A stretch of DNA of 5,528 nt from REEB85 sp018971455 (GCA_028871195.1 JAGWNT010000143.1:1-5528); one strand, 5' to 3'. Numbered from the stretch's first letter, positions 1-5,528 are shown. A program made the numbers and translations. The notes: generated from the sequence alone by a model not told the origin.

Positions 1-726
1 ATCACCGGCTCCGGCCAGGGCATCGGCTTTGCACTGGCCGGAGCCCTCGGCGGCGCCGGCGCCACCGTGGTGCTCAACGGCCGCCATGCCGGCAAGCTCG
101 AACAGGCAGCGTCGCGCCTGCGCGCCGCCGGCATGACGGTCGAGCTGGCGCCCTTCGACGTGACCGACCAGCCGGCGGCCGCCGCCGGCATCGCCCGCAT
201 CGAGGCGACAGGCGGGCCGATCGACATTCTGGTCAACAACGCCGGCATCCAGCGCCGCGCGCCGCTGGAGGAATTCGCCGTCGAGACCTGGCACGAATTG
301 ATGCACGCCAATCTCGACAGCGTCTTCTTCGTCGGCCAGGCCGTGGCGCGCGGCATGATCGGCCGCAAGCGCGGCAAGATCATCAACGTCTGCTCGGTGC
401 AGAGCGAGCTCGGCCGCCCCTCGATCGCCCCCTACGCCGCGAGCAAGGGAGGCGTGAAGATGCTCACCAAGGGCATGTGCGCGGACTGGGCGCGGCACGG
501 ATTGCAGATCAACGGTCTCGCGCCGGGGTATTTCGCAACCGAGCTCACCCAGGCGCTGGTCGATAATCCCGAGTTCACGGACTGGCTGTGCAAACGCACG
601 CCGGCCGGCCGCTGGGGCCGGGTGGAGGAGCTGGGAGGGGCGGCAATCTTCCTCGCCTCCGCGGCGTCGGATTTCGTCAACGGCCAGATCCTCTATGTCG
701 ATGGCGGCATGACCAGCGTGGTGTGA
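1..726 (+). CDS. idnO: Gluconate 5-dehydrogenase, SDR family (5' end cut off by window)
   Basis: Predicted cytoplasmic NAD(P)-dependent oxidoreductase that interconverts D-gluconate and 5-keto-D-gluconate. The frame is open from base 1, and 241 residues are visible before TGA. The first residues are already the cofactor motif (ITGSGQGIG), so about 13 N-terminal residues are missing compared with the 254-residue E. coli IdnO as I recall it. Visible SDR landmarks are LVNNAG (residues 77-82), Asn104, Ser132, and Tyr145/Lys149 in YAASK, a complete catalytic tetrad. Family-specific stretches favour gluconate 5-dehydrogenase over generic FabG-like SDRs: NNAGIQRR, CSVQSELGR, KGMCADWARHG, APGYFATELT, WLCKRTPAGRWG and the C-terminal VDGGM. 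The NGR after the second beta strand suggests NADP(H) preference (inference). The gene's promoter and possible ketogluconate-operon partners lie outside the window. The next gene is on the same strand 100 bp downstream and looks functionally unrelated. Confidence 0.93.
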   Translation: MTGSGQGIGFALAGALGGAGATVVLNGRHAGKLEQAASRLRAAGMTVELAPFDVTDQPAAAAGIARIEATGGPIDILVNNAGIQRRAPLEEFAVETWHELMHANLDSVFFVGQAVARGMIGRKRGKIINVCSVQSELGRPSIAPYAASKGGVKMLTKGMCADWARHGLQINGLAPGYFATELTQALVDNPEFTDWLCKRTPAGRWGRVEELGGAAIFLASAASDFVNGQILYVDGGMTSVV

Positions 727-783
727 GCGCCTCGCCCGGCGCAGAACCTCCATCGCGCGGCGACGGCGCCGGCGCGGCATCGC

Positions 784-799
784 GCGGGCTCTTGCCCGC
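784..799 (+). terminator. Possible weak hairpin after the gluconate 5-dehydrogenase gene
   Basis: A perfect 6-bp inverted repeat (GCGGGC, loop TCTT, GCCCGC) lies 58 bp after the stop codon of the dehydrogenase gene. It could form a stable stem-loop, but no run of T follows, so it is not a convincing intrinsic terminator. In DNA this GC-rich such a repeat can arise by chance. The rest of the 100-bp gap (727-826) shows no gene and no clear promoter. Confidence 0.2.
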
Positions 800-826
800 C
801 GGCGGCGCGCCGCGCAGAGTTCGCGC

Positions 827-1538
827 ATGTGCGGCCGTTATGTGAACCTCACGCCAGCCGAAGCTCTCGCGCGGCTGTTCGGCACGGTCAATCCGCTGCC
901 CAACCTCGCCCCTTCCTGGAACGTCGCACCGACCCAGCCGGCCCTGGTGGTACGGCGCCATCCCGAGACCGGCGCGCGGCATCTGGACGTGCTGCGCTGG
1001 GGTTTGGTGCCGCATTTCACCAAGGAGCTGAAGGCCGCCCGGCGCCCGATCAACGCCCGCGCCGAGACGATCGCCACCTCCGGCATGTTCCGCGACGCCT
1101 TCGCCAGGCGCCGCTGCCTGGTGCCCGCGGATGCCTTCTACGAATGGCGGGCCGGCGCCTCCGGCAAGCAGCCTTACGCCATCGCCCGCCAGGACGGCAC
1201 GCCCCTCGCCTTCGCCGGCCTGTGGGAGGGCTGGCGCCACCCGGACGGGGAGATTCCTGCGCAGCTTCACCATCATCACCACGAACGCCAACGCCACCCT
1301 GGCACCGATCCACGACCGCATGCCGGTGATCCTGGAGCCGTCAGGCTGGTCCACCTGGCTGGGCGAGACCGCCAGCGACCCATCCGCCCTTCTCGCGCCG
1401 GCGGAGGATGCGGTTCTGAAACTGTGGCCGGTCAACACCGCGGTCAACAAGGTGACCAACAACGGCCCGGATTTGCTGACGCCTCTCGACGCAACGGGCG
1501 GACGGCTCAACTGGCTGATTGCGCTTGGCGTCCCGTAG
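827..1538 (+). pseudogene. SRAP domain protein (YedK/HMCES type), interrupted by a one-base frameshift
   Basis: SRAP proteins bind abasic sites in single-stranded DNA and shield them by forming a covalent link through the N-terminal cysteine exposed when Met1 is removed. The start is set by this rule: ATG-TGC at 827 gives MCGRYV. The first frame carries WNVAPTQ, LRWGLVP (residues 56-62), the INARAET motif with Asn76, and FYEW with Glu106, then runs through WEGWRHPDGEI at codon 143. There the sequence has one base too many (CC at 1256-1257). Reading on in the +1 frame restores LRSFTIITTNANATLAPIHDRMPVIL, including the catalytic His of the IHDRMP motif, and continues without a stop to TAG at 1536-1538. 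The repaired protein would be about 236 residues, a normal length for the family. Unrepaired, the first frame continues to 1621 with a non-homologous tail containing five histidines. The ribosome binding site is weak (AGAG upstream). The cause may be a sequencing error or a recent real mutation; the intact second half favours either of these over an old pseudogene. Confidence 0.9.
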
Positions 1539-1601
1539 GGGATTCGAACCCCTGTTACCGCCGTGAGAGGGCGGTGTCCTGGGCCTCTAGACGAACGGGA
1601 C
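1526..1601 (-). tRNA. tRNA-Glu (anticodon CTC)
   Basis: Read on the minus strand, the 76 bases form a full cloverleaf. The 7-bp acceptor stem GTCCCGT/ACGGGAC is perfectly paired. The D arm is GTCTAGAGGCCCAGGAC. The anticodon stem CCGCC/GGCGG encloses loop CTCTCAC, and its middle three bases, CTC, read the codon GAG. The T arm is AGGGG-TTCGAAT-CCCCT, followed by discriminator G and an encoded CCA. The body closely matches bacterial tRNA-Glu as I recall it from E. coli; the main differences are the CTC anticodon and one compensated acceptor-stem pair. High-GC genomes often carry this CTC isoacceptor beside the TTC form. The 3' end overlaps the tail of the convergent SRAP gene by 13 bp. No intrinsic terminator is visible downstream on the minus strand. 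Confidence 0.97.
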
Positions 1602-1614
1602 GTGAGGCACGCGC

Positions 1615-1643
1615 CTTCTAGGGCCAAGCCGCACAGACTTCAA
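1615..1643 (-). promoter_or_regulatory. Candidate sigma70-type promoter for tRNA-Glu
   Basis: On the minus strand, in the 61-bp gap between the M20 gene's stop and the tRNA, TTGAAG (1638-1643) and TAGAAG (1615-1620) are separated by exactly 17 bp. The -10 element ends 13 bp before the first tRNA base, which would leave a leader of roughly 6 nt, typical of stable RNA genes. Both hexamers match the consensus at four of six positions. The prediction is by eye only. The tRNA could also receive read-through from the upstream M20 gene. Confidence 0.55.
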
Positions 1644-1662
1644 GCCGTCATCGTGGCGCGGC

Positions 1663-2967
1663 CTAGCTGGCCGGCTCCACCCCGCACCATTGCGCGATGG
1701 TCAGCGCCAGCACCTGGGTCACGCTGGCGAGCGAAGCCAGGCCGACACTCTCGTCGATGCCGTGGATGTTCTCCGAATCCGGCCCGTAGCAGGTCGCCTG
1801 GGTGTCCTGGTACAGCCGGTAGAAGCGGGCATCGGTCAGCCCCGTCGCCGCATAATGGCGCAGCTCCTCGCCGAACACCTCGCGGTGCAGCCCCGCGACC
1901 GTCCGCGAAATCGGCTGCTCGGCGGGGAAGGTGCAGCCATCGGCCATGAAGCCCTTGAACTCGGTCCGCACCTGCGCGCCCCGCAGCCGCGGGTCCGCCG
2001 CCGCCTCGCCCACCAGGCGCTCGATCTCGCCGGCCACCGCCCGGCAGGAATGCCCCGGCATCACCCCCACCCGCAGCCCGATGCGCGCCCGGGTCGGCAC
2101 CGAGCTGTTCCACTCGCCGCCCTCGATGGTGCCGAGATTGACGTTGATCGGATGGTTGTCCGCGGCGAAGGCGGGATGGCGGCGCTCGCCGCGGTTCATC
2201 TCCTCCTCGTAGCCCTTGAACCGCGCGGCGATGAGTGCGGCCGCCTCGATGGCGTTCACGCCTGACTGCATCTCGCGCACATGCACCGGCCGCCCGGTCA
2301 CCGTCACCCAGGCCCACACCACGCCCACCTCGGCGGTGTAGAGCGCCGGATACCCCGGCCCGGGCTCGGGGATCAGGCAGGCATCGGGGCGCGGCAGCGC
2401 CTGCATCACGGCCAGCGCCCCGTTGCCGGTGCACTCCTCCTCGATCACCGCGGCCATCTGCACCTCGGCGGCCGGCTGCAACCCGGCCACCCGCAGCGCC
2501 CGGAACGCGGTGACAAAGGCGGCGATGCCCGCCTTCATGTCGGCCGCCCCGCGGCCATACATGCGCCCGCCGCGAATGCTCGGCTCGAAGGGCGGCGTCT
2601 CCCACAGATCGGCGGCCCCCTCCGGCACCACGTCCACATGGCCCTGCAGCAGCAGGCTGCGCCCGCGCGTGCCTTGCGGCCGGTGCATCGCCACCACCGG
2701 ATCCCGCCCGGCATAATCGATCAGCGGCGGCGAGAAACCGGGATGCGCCGCCAGCGCCTGCGCATCGACCGCGACGCGCCGCGGCGCCAGCCCGATCTCG
2801 CGATACACCGCCTCCATCTCGGCGAGGCAGGATTGCTCCCGGCCGAGCACGCTGGCATGGCGCACCAGCCGCGCCAGCAGCGCGACGTTTTCGTCCTGCA
2901 ACGACGCCGCGGCCTGGAGAATGGCCTTCCTGGCACCGGGATCGAGGGGAATGAGGCTGTCGGTCAT
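1663..2967 (-). CDS. M20-family peptidase/amidohydrolase (ArgE/DapE-like deacylase)
   Basis: Predicted cytoplasmic di-zinc hydrolase of 434 residues that cleaves an acyl or peptide amide bond, in the group containing acetylornithine deacetylase and succinyl-diaminopimelate desuccinylase. Expected metal and catalytic positions are present: His110 and Asp112 in GHVDVVP, bridging Asp143 in GRGAADMKAG, the Glu176-178 cluster in IEEECTGNG (catalytic base plus metal ligand), Glu201 in PEP, and His402 in NIHGIDESV near the C-terminus. The stretch HPINVNLGTIEGGEWNSSVP (about 272-291) belongs to the dimerisation lid domain inserted between the two halves of the catalytic domain. The length fits the ArgE/DapE deacylase subfamily, which also includes the thiamine-salvage enzyme YlmB. 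No neighbouring arginine, lysine or thiamine genes point to a substrate, so it should not be called argE or dapE. The ATG start has only a weak GGCGGGA upstream. It is transcribed away from the SDR gene across a 121-bp gap. Confidence 0.9.
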   Translation of the reverse strand: MTDSLIPLDPGARKAILQAAASLQDENVALLARLVRHASVLGREQSCLAEMEAVYREIGLAPRRVAVDAQALAAHPGFSPPLIDYAGRDPVVAMHRPQGTRGRSLLLQGHVDVVPEGAADLWETPPFEPSIRGGRMYGRGAADMKAGIAAFVTAFRALRVAGLQPAAEVQMAAVIEEECTGNGALAVMQALPRPDACLIPEPGPGYPALYTAEVGVVWAWVTVTGRPVHVREMQSGVNAIEAAALIAARFKGYEEEMNRGERRHPAFAADNHPINVNLGTIEGGEWNSSVPTRARIGLRVGVMPGHSCRAVAGEIERLVGEAAADPRLRGAQVRTEFKGFMADGCTFPAEQPISRTVAGLHREVFGEELRHYAATGLTDARFYRLYQDTQATCYGPDSENIHGIDESVGLASLASVTQVLALTIAQWCGVEPAS

Positions 2968-2996
2968 GCGCGGTCCCGCCGGTTCGTGGGCCGCCG

Positions 2997-3025
2997 ATCA
3001 GACCGGGTCCGCCAGTGTCTGTAAA
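2997..3025 (-). promoter_or_regulatory. Candidate promoter for the M20 peptidase gene
   Basis: On the minus strand TTTACA (3020-3025) and TCTGAT (2997-3002) are separated by 17 bp. They match the sigma70 consensus at five of six and four of six positions. The expected start point near 2990 would give a leader of about 23 nt before the M20 ATG at 2967. The element sits in the 121-bp gap shared with the divergent SDR gene, where a small inverted repeat (GCGGG-GCTTT-CCCGC, 3026-3040) abuts the -35 element and could be a protein-binding site. No equally good promoter is visible toward the SDR gene. Confidence 0.4.
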
Positions 3026-3077
3026 GCGGGGCTTTCCCGCCGCGCCGCGCCGAGATAGGCGTAACCGGAGCAGTCAC

Positions 3078-3083
3078 GGAGAG
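3078..3083 (+). promoter_or_regulatory. Ribosome binding site fixing the SDR start
   Basis: GGAGAG lies 5 bases before the ATG at 3089. It supports this start over the upstream one at 3015, which is in a different, non-SDR frame. Confidence 0.7.
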
Positions 3084-3088
3084 ACCCC

Positions 3089-3844
3089 ATGCAGATCGAC
3101 GTCACCGGCCGGCGCGTCATCGTCGCCGGCGCCAGCCGCGGCATCGGGCGCGCCATCGCGCTCGCCTTCGCCGAGGCGGGTGCCGCGGTCTCCATCTGCG
3201 CGCGCGGCGCCGCCGCCCTGCACGCCACGGGTGCCGAGCTCGCCGCCTTCGGCCACCCCACCCACGCAGCCATCTGCGATCTGGCCGACGCCGCCGCGAT
3301 CGAAGCCTACATCGCCGCCGCCGCCGCCGCCCTGGGCGGCATCGACGTGCTGGTCAACAACGCCACCGGCTACGGCCCGAGCGATGACGAGGCGAGCTGG
3401 GAGTCCAGCCTCGCGGTCGATCTGCGGGCCGTGGTGCGCGCGTCGCGCGCCGCCCTGCCCCATCTGCTGCAAGGCCGCGACGCCAGCATCATCAACATCG
3501 CCTCCGGCTCCGGCCTCAATCCCTCGGTGCGAAATCCCGCCTACGGCGCCGCCAAGGCCGCCGTCATCCACTACACCCGCACCCAGGCCGCCGCCCTGGC
3601 CGCCCAGGGCATTCGGGTGAACTGCGTCGCCCCCGGCTCGATCGAGTTCCCCGGCGGCGTGTGGGACCGCCGGCGCACGGAAGACCCGGCGCTCTACCAG
3701 GCAACGCTGGCGCGCACGCCGAACGGCCGCTTCGGCCGGCCGGAGGAGGTCGCCGCCCCGGTGCTCTTCCTCGCCTCGCCGCTGGCCGGCTGGATCACCG
3801 CCCAGATCATCGGCGTCAATGGCGGCCAGGGCCTCGGCCGATGA
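3089..3844 (+). CDS. SDR family NAD(P)-dependent oxidoreductase (FabG-like)
   Basis: Predicted cytoplasmic classical short-chain dehydrogenase/reductase of 251 residues, the family's usual length; substrate unknown. The cofactor motif is AGASRGIG (13-20), with Ala where Thr is usual. The next landmark is LVNNAT (88-93) in place of NNAG. Ser139, Tyr152 and Lys156 (AYGAAK) are in place. At the fourth tetrad position, in VDLRAVV, Asp111 stands where Asn is normal. CVAPGSIEFPG (179-189) and the C-terminal INGG-like VNGGQG (243-248) complete the fold. The Arg at the end of the second beta strand (CARG, 37-40) suggests NADP(H). A run of six GCC codons encodes Ala76-81. GGAGAG upstream fixes the start. 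The gene diverges from the M20 gene, and such pairs sometimes act on related compounds, but nothing here proves it. It is clearly different from the other SDR at the left edge and is not a recent duplicate. GC at third positions is about 93% by hand count. Confidence 0.9.
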   Translation: MQIDVTGRRVIVAGASRGIGRAIALAFAEAGAAVSICARGAAALHATGAELAAFGHPTHAAICDLADAAAIEAYIAAAAAALGGIDVLVNNATGYGPSDDEASWESSLAVDLRAVVRASRAALPHLLQGRDASIINIASGSGLNPSVRNPAYGAAKAAVIHYTRTQAAALAAQGIRVNCVAPGSIEFPGGVWDRRRTEDPALYQATLARTPNGRFGRPEEVAAPVLFLASPLAGWITAQIIGVNGGQGLGR

Positions 3845-3868
3845 CGGCCCGGCGCCGCTGAGGCGCGC

Positions 3869-4720
3869 CTACACCACCAGCCGGCGATAGAGGTGCCAGG
3901 TGGCGTGCCCGAGCACCGGCATCACCACCACGAGACCGAGCAGGAAGGGCAACGAACCCAGCGCCAGCAGGCCCGCGATGATCAGCCCCCACGCCGCCAT
4001 CGGCCCGGGATTGGCCGCCACCGCGCGGATCGACGTGCGCACCGCCATCTCGACGCCGACATCGCGATCGAGCAGCAGCGGGAACGACACCACGCTGATC
4101 GCCAGCACCACCAAGGCGAAGACGAACCCCACGCCGATCCCGAGCACGGTGAGCCGCCAGCCCGCCGGCGTGCCCAGCACATCCCGCGCGAACGCCGCCA
4201 GGGACGCCGGTTGCACGGCCCCGAAGATCGCTTGGTAGATCGTCCCCGCCGCCACCAGCCAGAGCAGGAACAGCACCACCAGCAGAAGGCCGAGCAGCAC
4301 GATGGAGCCGATCGCCGGCGAATGGAGCACGCCGAACGCATCGACCCATCGCACGACATCGCCCTGCTCGCGGCGGCGGCTGAGCTCGTTGATGCCGATC
4401 GCGGCCACCGGGCCGATCAGCGCGAAGCCGGAGGCCAGCGGAAACAGCAGCGGCAGGAACCCGCCCGCCGCCAGACGCCACAGCAGCAGGCCGACCACCG
4501 GATAGACCACGCAGAGGAACATCACGTCCGTGCGCACCGCGGCGAAATCCGCCAGCCCAGCAGCCAGGGCCGCGCGCAGATCGGCGAGCCCGATGCGCCG
4601 GACCGTCGGCGCCGGCCGGTCCGCCCGCGCCCAGTACTCCGCCGGCGGGGCCGAACCGATGCCCTGCGCGGACAGCCGCACCCGCTCCCACACCCAGCCC
4701 AGGGGGCTCTGGATCGTCAT
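3869..4720 (-). CDS. DUF2189 family integral membrane protein
   Basis: Predicted inner-membrane protein of 283 residues; the family's function is unknown to me. It has a cytoplasmic-looking N-terminus of about 60 residues (VRRIGLADLRAALAAGLADF), then about six hydrophobic segments near residues 66-82, 88-110, 137-160, 189-214, 242-256 and 257-272. Recognisable DUF2189 features are RTDVMF, SGFALIGPVAAIGINELSRRRE (97-118), SFPLLLDRDVG (212-222), the amphipathic AVRTSIRAVAANPGPMAAWG stretch (226-245), and the end MPVLGHATWHLYRRLV. A start at 4861 is possible in this frame but would add 47 proline/glycine/arginine-rich residues of low-complexity type. ATG at 4720 has a perfect AGGAGG seven bases upstream and gives the usual family length, so I choose it. 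The gene converges on the SDR gene with only 24 bp between stop codons. A GC-rich inverted repeat there (GGCGC/GCGCC, 3851-3869) has no T-run and is weak as a shared terminator. Confidence 0.85.
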   Translation of the reverse strand: MTIQSPLGWVWERVRLSAQGIGSAPPAEYWARADRPAPTVRRIGLADLRAALAAGLADFAAVRTDVMFLCVVYPVVGLLLWRLAAGGFLPLLFPLASGFALIGPVAAIGINELSRRREQGDVVRWVDAFGVLHSPAIGSIVLLGLLLVVLFLLWLVAAGTIYQAIFGAVQPASLAAFARDVLGTPAGWRLTVLGIGVGFVFALVVLAISVVSFPLLLDRDVGVEMAVRTSIRAVAANPGPMAAWGLIIAGLLALGSLPFLLGLVVVMPVLGHATWHLYRRLVV

Positions 4721-4727
4721 CGGCCTT

Positions 4728-4733
4728 CCTCCT
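4728..4733 (-). promoter_or_regulatory. Strong Shine-Dalgarno site of the DUF2189 gene
   Basis: The minus strand reads AGGAGG, then seven bases (AAGGCCG), then ATG. It is the best ribosome binding site in the window. It decides the start at 4720 against the longer alternative at 4861. Confidence 0.85.
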
Positions 4734-4740
4734 GCGATGC

Positions 4741-4797
4741 CCTGGCCGGACCATCCGCGGCCAGGCGGCGCGGCCCGCCGGCCGGACCCATCCGGCC
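4741..4797 (-). repeat. Two similar hairpin-forming repeats upstream of the DUF2189 gene
   Basis: Two inverted repeats follow each other here. The first is CCTGGCC (4741-4747) with GGCCAGG (4759-4765), separated by 11 bases. The second is GGCCGGA (4780-4786) with TCCGGCC (4791-4797) around CCCA. The units also resemble each other as direct repeats: CCGGACCATCCGCGGCCA and CCGGACCCATCCGGCCA differ by one inserted and one missing base. They lie 21-77 bases upstream of the start codon and so probably fall in the leader or promoter region. Possible roles are mRNA structure or binding of a dimeric regulator; neither can be shown here. The rest of the 4721-5003 gap holds no supportable gene and no convincing promoter. 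Confidence 0.4.
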
Positions 4798-4993
4798 AAG
4801 GATCGCCGCACCGCGACCCGCCACCCCCGAACCATAGGCCGCGCCGCGGCGGCACCGGCAATCAAATCACCGCGCGCGCCCACCGCGCAGGCAATTCGAC
4901 AGGGTGGCGGTCCGCCCTCTAGCCGGGCATATTCGGGTGACTACAGCATCCTGCCGTCACGCCCACCGCGATCGCGTCGGGCACGCCCCAAGC

Positions 4994-4997
4994 GGAG
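4994..4997 (+). promoter_or_regulatory. Ribosome binding site of the right-edge membrane protein gene
   Basis: GGAG lies six bases before the ATG at 5004. It supports that start as the beginning of the open frame that leaves the window. Confidence 0.6.
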
Positions 4998-5003
4998 CCG
5001 CCG

Positions 5004-5528
5004 ATGCGTTCCCTTCTCGTCCCGATTCGCCTGATGCAATTCCTGCCGTGGCTCTTCTTCCTTGTCGGGGGCGCGATGGCTCTGCATTTCGCCGGCACCA
5101 ACGCGGCCCCGGGCGAAAGTGGCAACGCCGCCATCGCGCTGCTGCAGACCGGCACGATCGCCAACCCTTATCTTATCCCAACCGGCCCGACCGCGCATGT
5201 CTCGCCGCCGCTGGTCGGCCTGATTGCAACCATATTCTACTTCTTCGGCACCAATACGGTGCCGGCCCGCGCCGTGCTGGGGATCGTGACCGCATTGATG
5301 TACGCCCTCAGCATGCGCGCCGCGCTACGGATTCTTACCGTCGCCGGCGCCGGCCGGGCAGCGATCTGCGTCGCCGGCCTGCTCTTCCTGTTATTCAACA
5401 TGTTCCTCTATCAGACCGTCGGGCCCGACCGGCAATGGGACGAGCCTTTCGCCGCCCTCATCCTCACACAGGGATGGCTGTTCCTGGAACAATCGGGCCG
5501 GTCTAAGACGCCCTATCGGAGCATGATT
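5004..5528 (+). CDS. Membrane protein, possibly GT-C/family 39-like glycosyltransferase (3' end cut off)
   Basis: The frame is open from ATG at 5004 to the window edge: 175 residues, no stop. GGAG lies six bases upstream. The N-terminus has a short basic stretch and a hydrophobic helix (about 11-30), then a loop with Glu38 and the stretch TGTIANPYLIPTGPTAHVSPPL (49-70). Further hydrophobic segments follow at about 70-82, 88-104, 118-137 and 148-162. The loop motif NPY-x3-TGPTAH-x-SPP after a first helix, next to an acidic residue, resembles as I recall the first extracytoplasmic loop of family 39-type membrane glycosyltransferases that use polyprenyl-linked sugars. The identification is tentative, since most of the protein is missing. 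Third positions are less GC-rich than in the neighbours: about 34 of 175 codons end in A/T versus about 17 of 251 in the SDR gene, with rare ATA, TTA and CTA codons. This may mark an acquired surface-polysaccharide region beginning here. Confidence 0.7.
   Translation, partial: MRSLLVPIRLMQFLPWLFFLVGGAMALHFAGTNAAPGESGNAAIALLQTGTIANPYLIPTGPTAHVSPPLVGLIATIFYFFGTNTVPARAVLGIVTALMYALSMRAALRILTVAGAGRAAICVAGLLFLLFNMFLYQTVGPDRQWDEPFAALILTQGWLFLEQSGRSKTPYRSMI

Noticed and set aside
1270..1285. Five-histidine run (metal-binding or tag-like)
   Set aside because: It appears only in the out-of-frame reading after the frameshift. In the conserved frame the same bases encode the FTIITT strand.
1526..1601. 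tRNA 3' end as an integration (att) site
   Set aside because: No integrase, direct repeat of the tRNA end or mobile gene is visible in the window.
677..1627. Long minus-strand open frame of 316 codons opposite the SRAP gene
   Set aside because: It is low complexity and Arg/Gly/Ala-rich, runs opposite a clear protein family and through the tRNA, and has no recognisable motif. It is a GC-driven shadow.
1640..2605. Minus-strand frame of 321 codons overlapping the M20 gene
   Set aside because: It is another frame of the M20 coding sequence, with Arg/Gly-rich composition and no domain.
3314..3331. Six GCC triplets in the SDR gene as a phase-variable repeat
   Set aside because: Trinucleotide changes would only add or remove alanines in frame, and GCC runs are expected at this GC content.
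3845..3870. Shared terminator between the converging SDR and DUF2189 genes
   Set aside because: Only a 5-bp GC-rich inverted repeat without T-runs on either strand, too weak to list as a feature.
3893..4837. Plus-strand frame of 314 codons opposite the DUF2189 gene
   Set aside because: It is rich in His/Gln/Arg, as expected from antisense of a hydrophobic membrane protein, and has no ribosome binding site or motif.
4904..5506. Plus-strand 200-codon frame at the right edge
   Set aside because: It is Arg/Ala/Pro-rich and overlaps the membrane protein frame from 5004, which has a ribosome binding site, hydrophobic helices and family-like motifs.

Overview
The window looks like ordinary chromosome from a high-GC proteobacterium. 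GC-ending codons dominate, Shine-Dalgarno sites are present, and the gene families are typical of Alphaproteobacteria (perhaps Rhodospirillales/Acetobacteraceae or Hyphomicrobiales). That placement is inferred from composition and gene content, not from a phylogenetic marker.

Layout, left to right: (1) the 3' part of a gluconate 5-dehydrogenase gene (idnO/gno type, + strand) enters from the left edge. (2) An SRAP-domain (YedK/HMCES-type) gene follows on +. It carries a one-base frameshift near 1256-1257 that separates the catalytic Cys/Asn/Glu part from the catalytic His part. (3) A tRNA-Glu(CTC) gene on - meets it head to head. The SRAP stop codon lies inside the tRNA gene, so the two overlap by 13 bp. 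A plausible sigma70-type promoter for the tRNA fills the next gap. (4) An M20-family (ArgE/DapE-like) amidohydrolase gene lies on -. (5) A second short-chain dehydrogenase/reductase gene lies on + and diverges from the M20 gene. (6) A DUF2189 six-helix membrane protein gene on - converges on that SDR. Its true start is at 4720, set by a perfect AGGAGG. (7) A 283-bp divergent gap contains two similar hairpin-forming repeats. (8) A membrane protein gene on + starts at 5004 and runs off the right edge. It resembles the N-terminus of a GT-C/family 39 glycosyltransferase and has visibly less GC-rich third positions.

The genes do not form one operon. Strand changes occur at almost every junction, and there is no shared pathway beyond general metabolism: ketogluconate reduction, abasic-site protection, amide hydrolysis and an NADP-linked oxidoreduction. 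I found no CRISPR array, transposase, integrase, toxin-antitoxin pair or recognisable new system. The points most worth checking are the SRAP frameshift, the SRAP/tRNA overlap, the twin hairpins upstream of the DUF2189 gene, and the composition change at the right edge.
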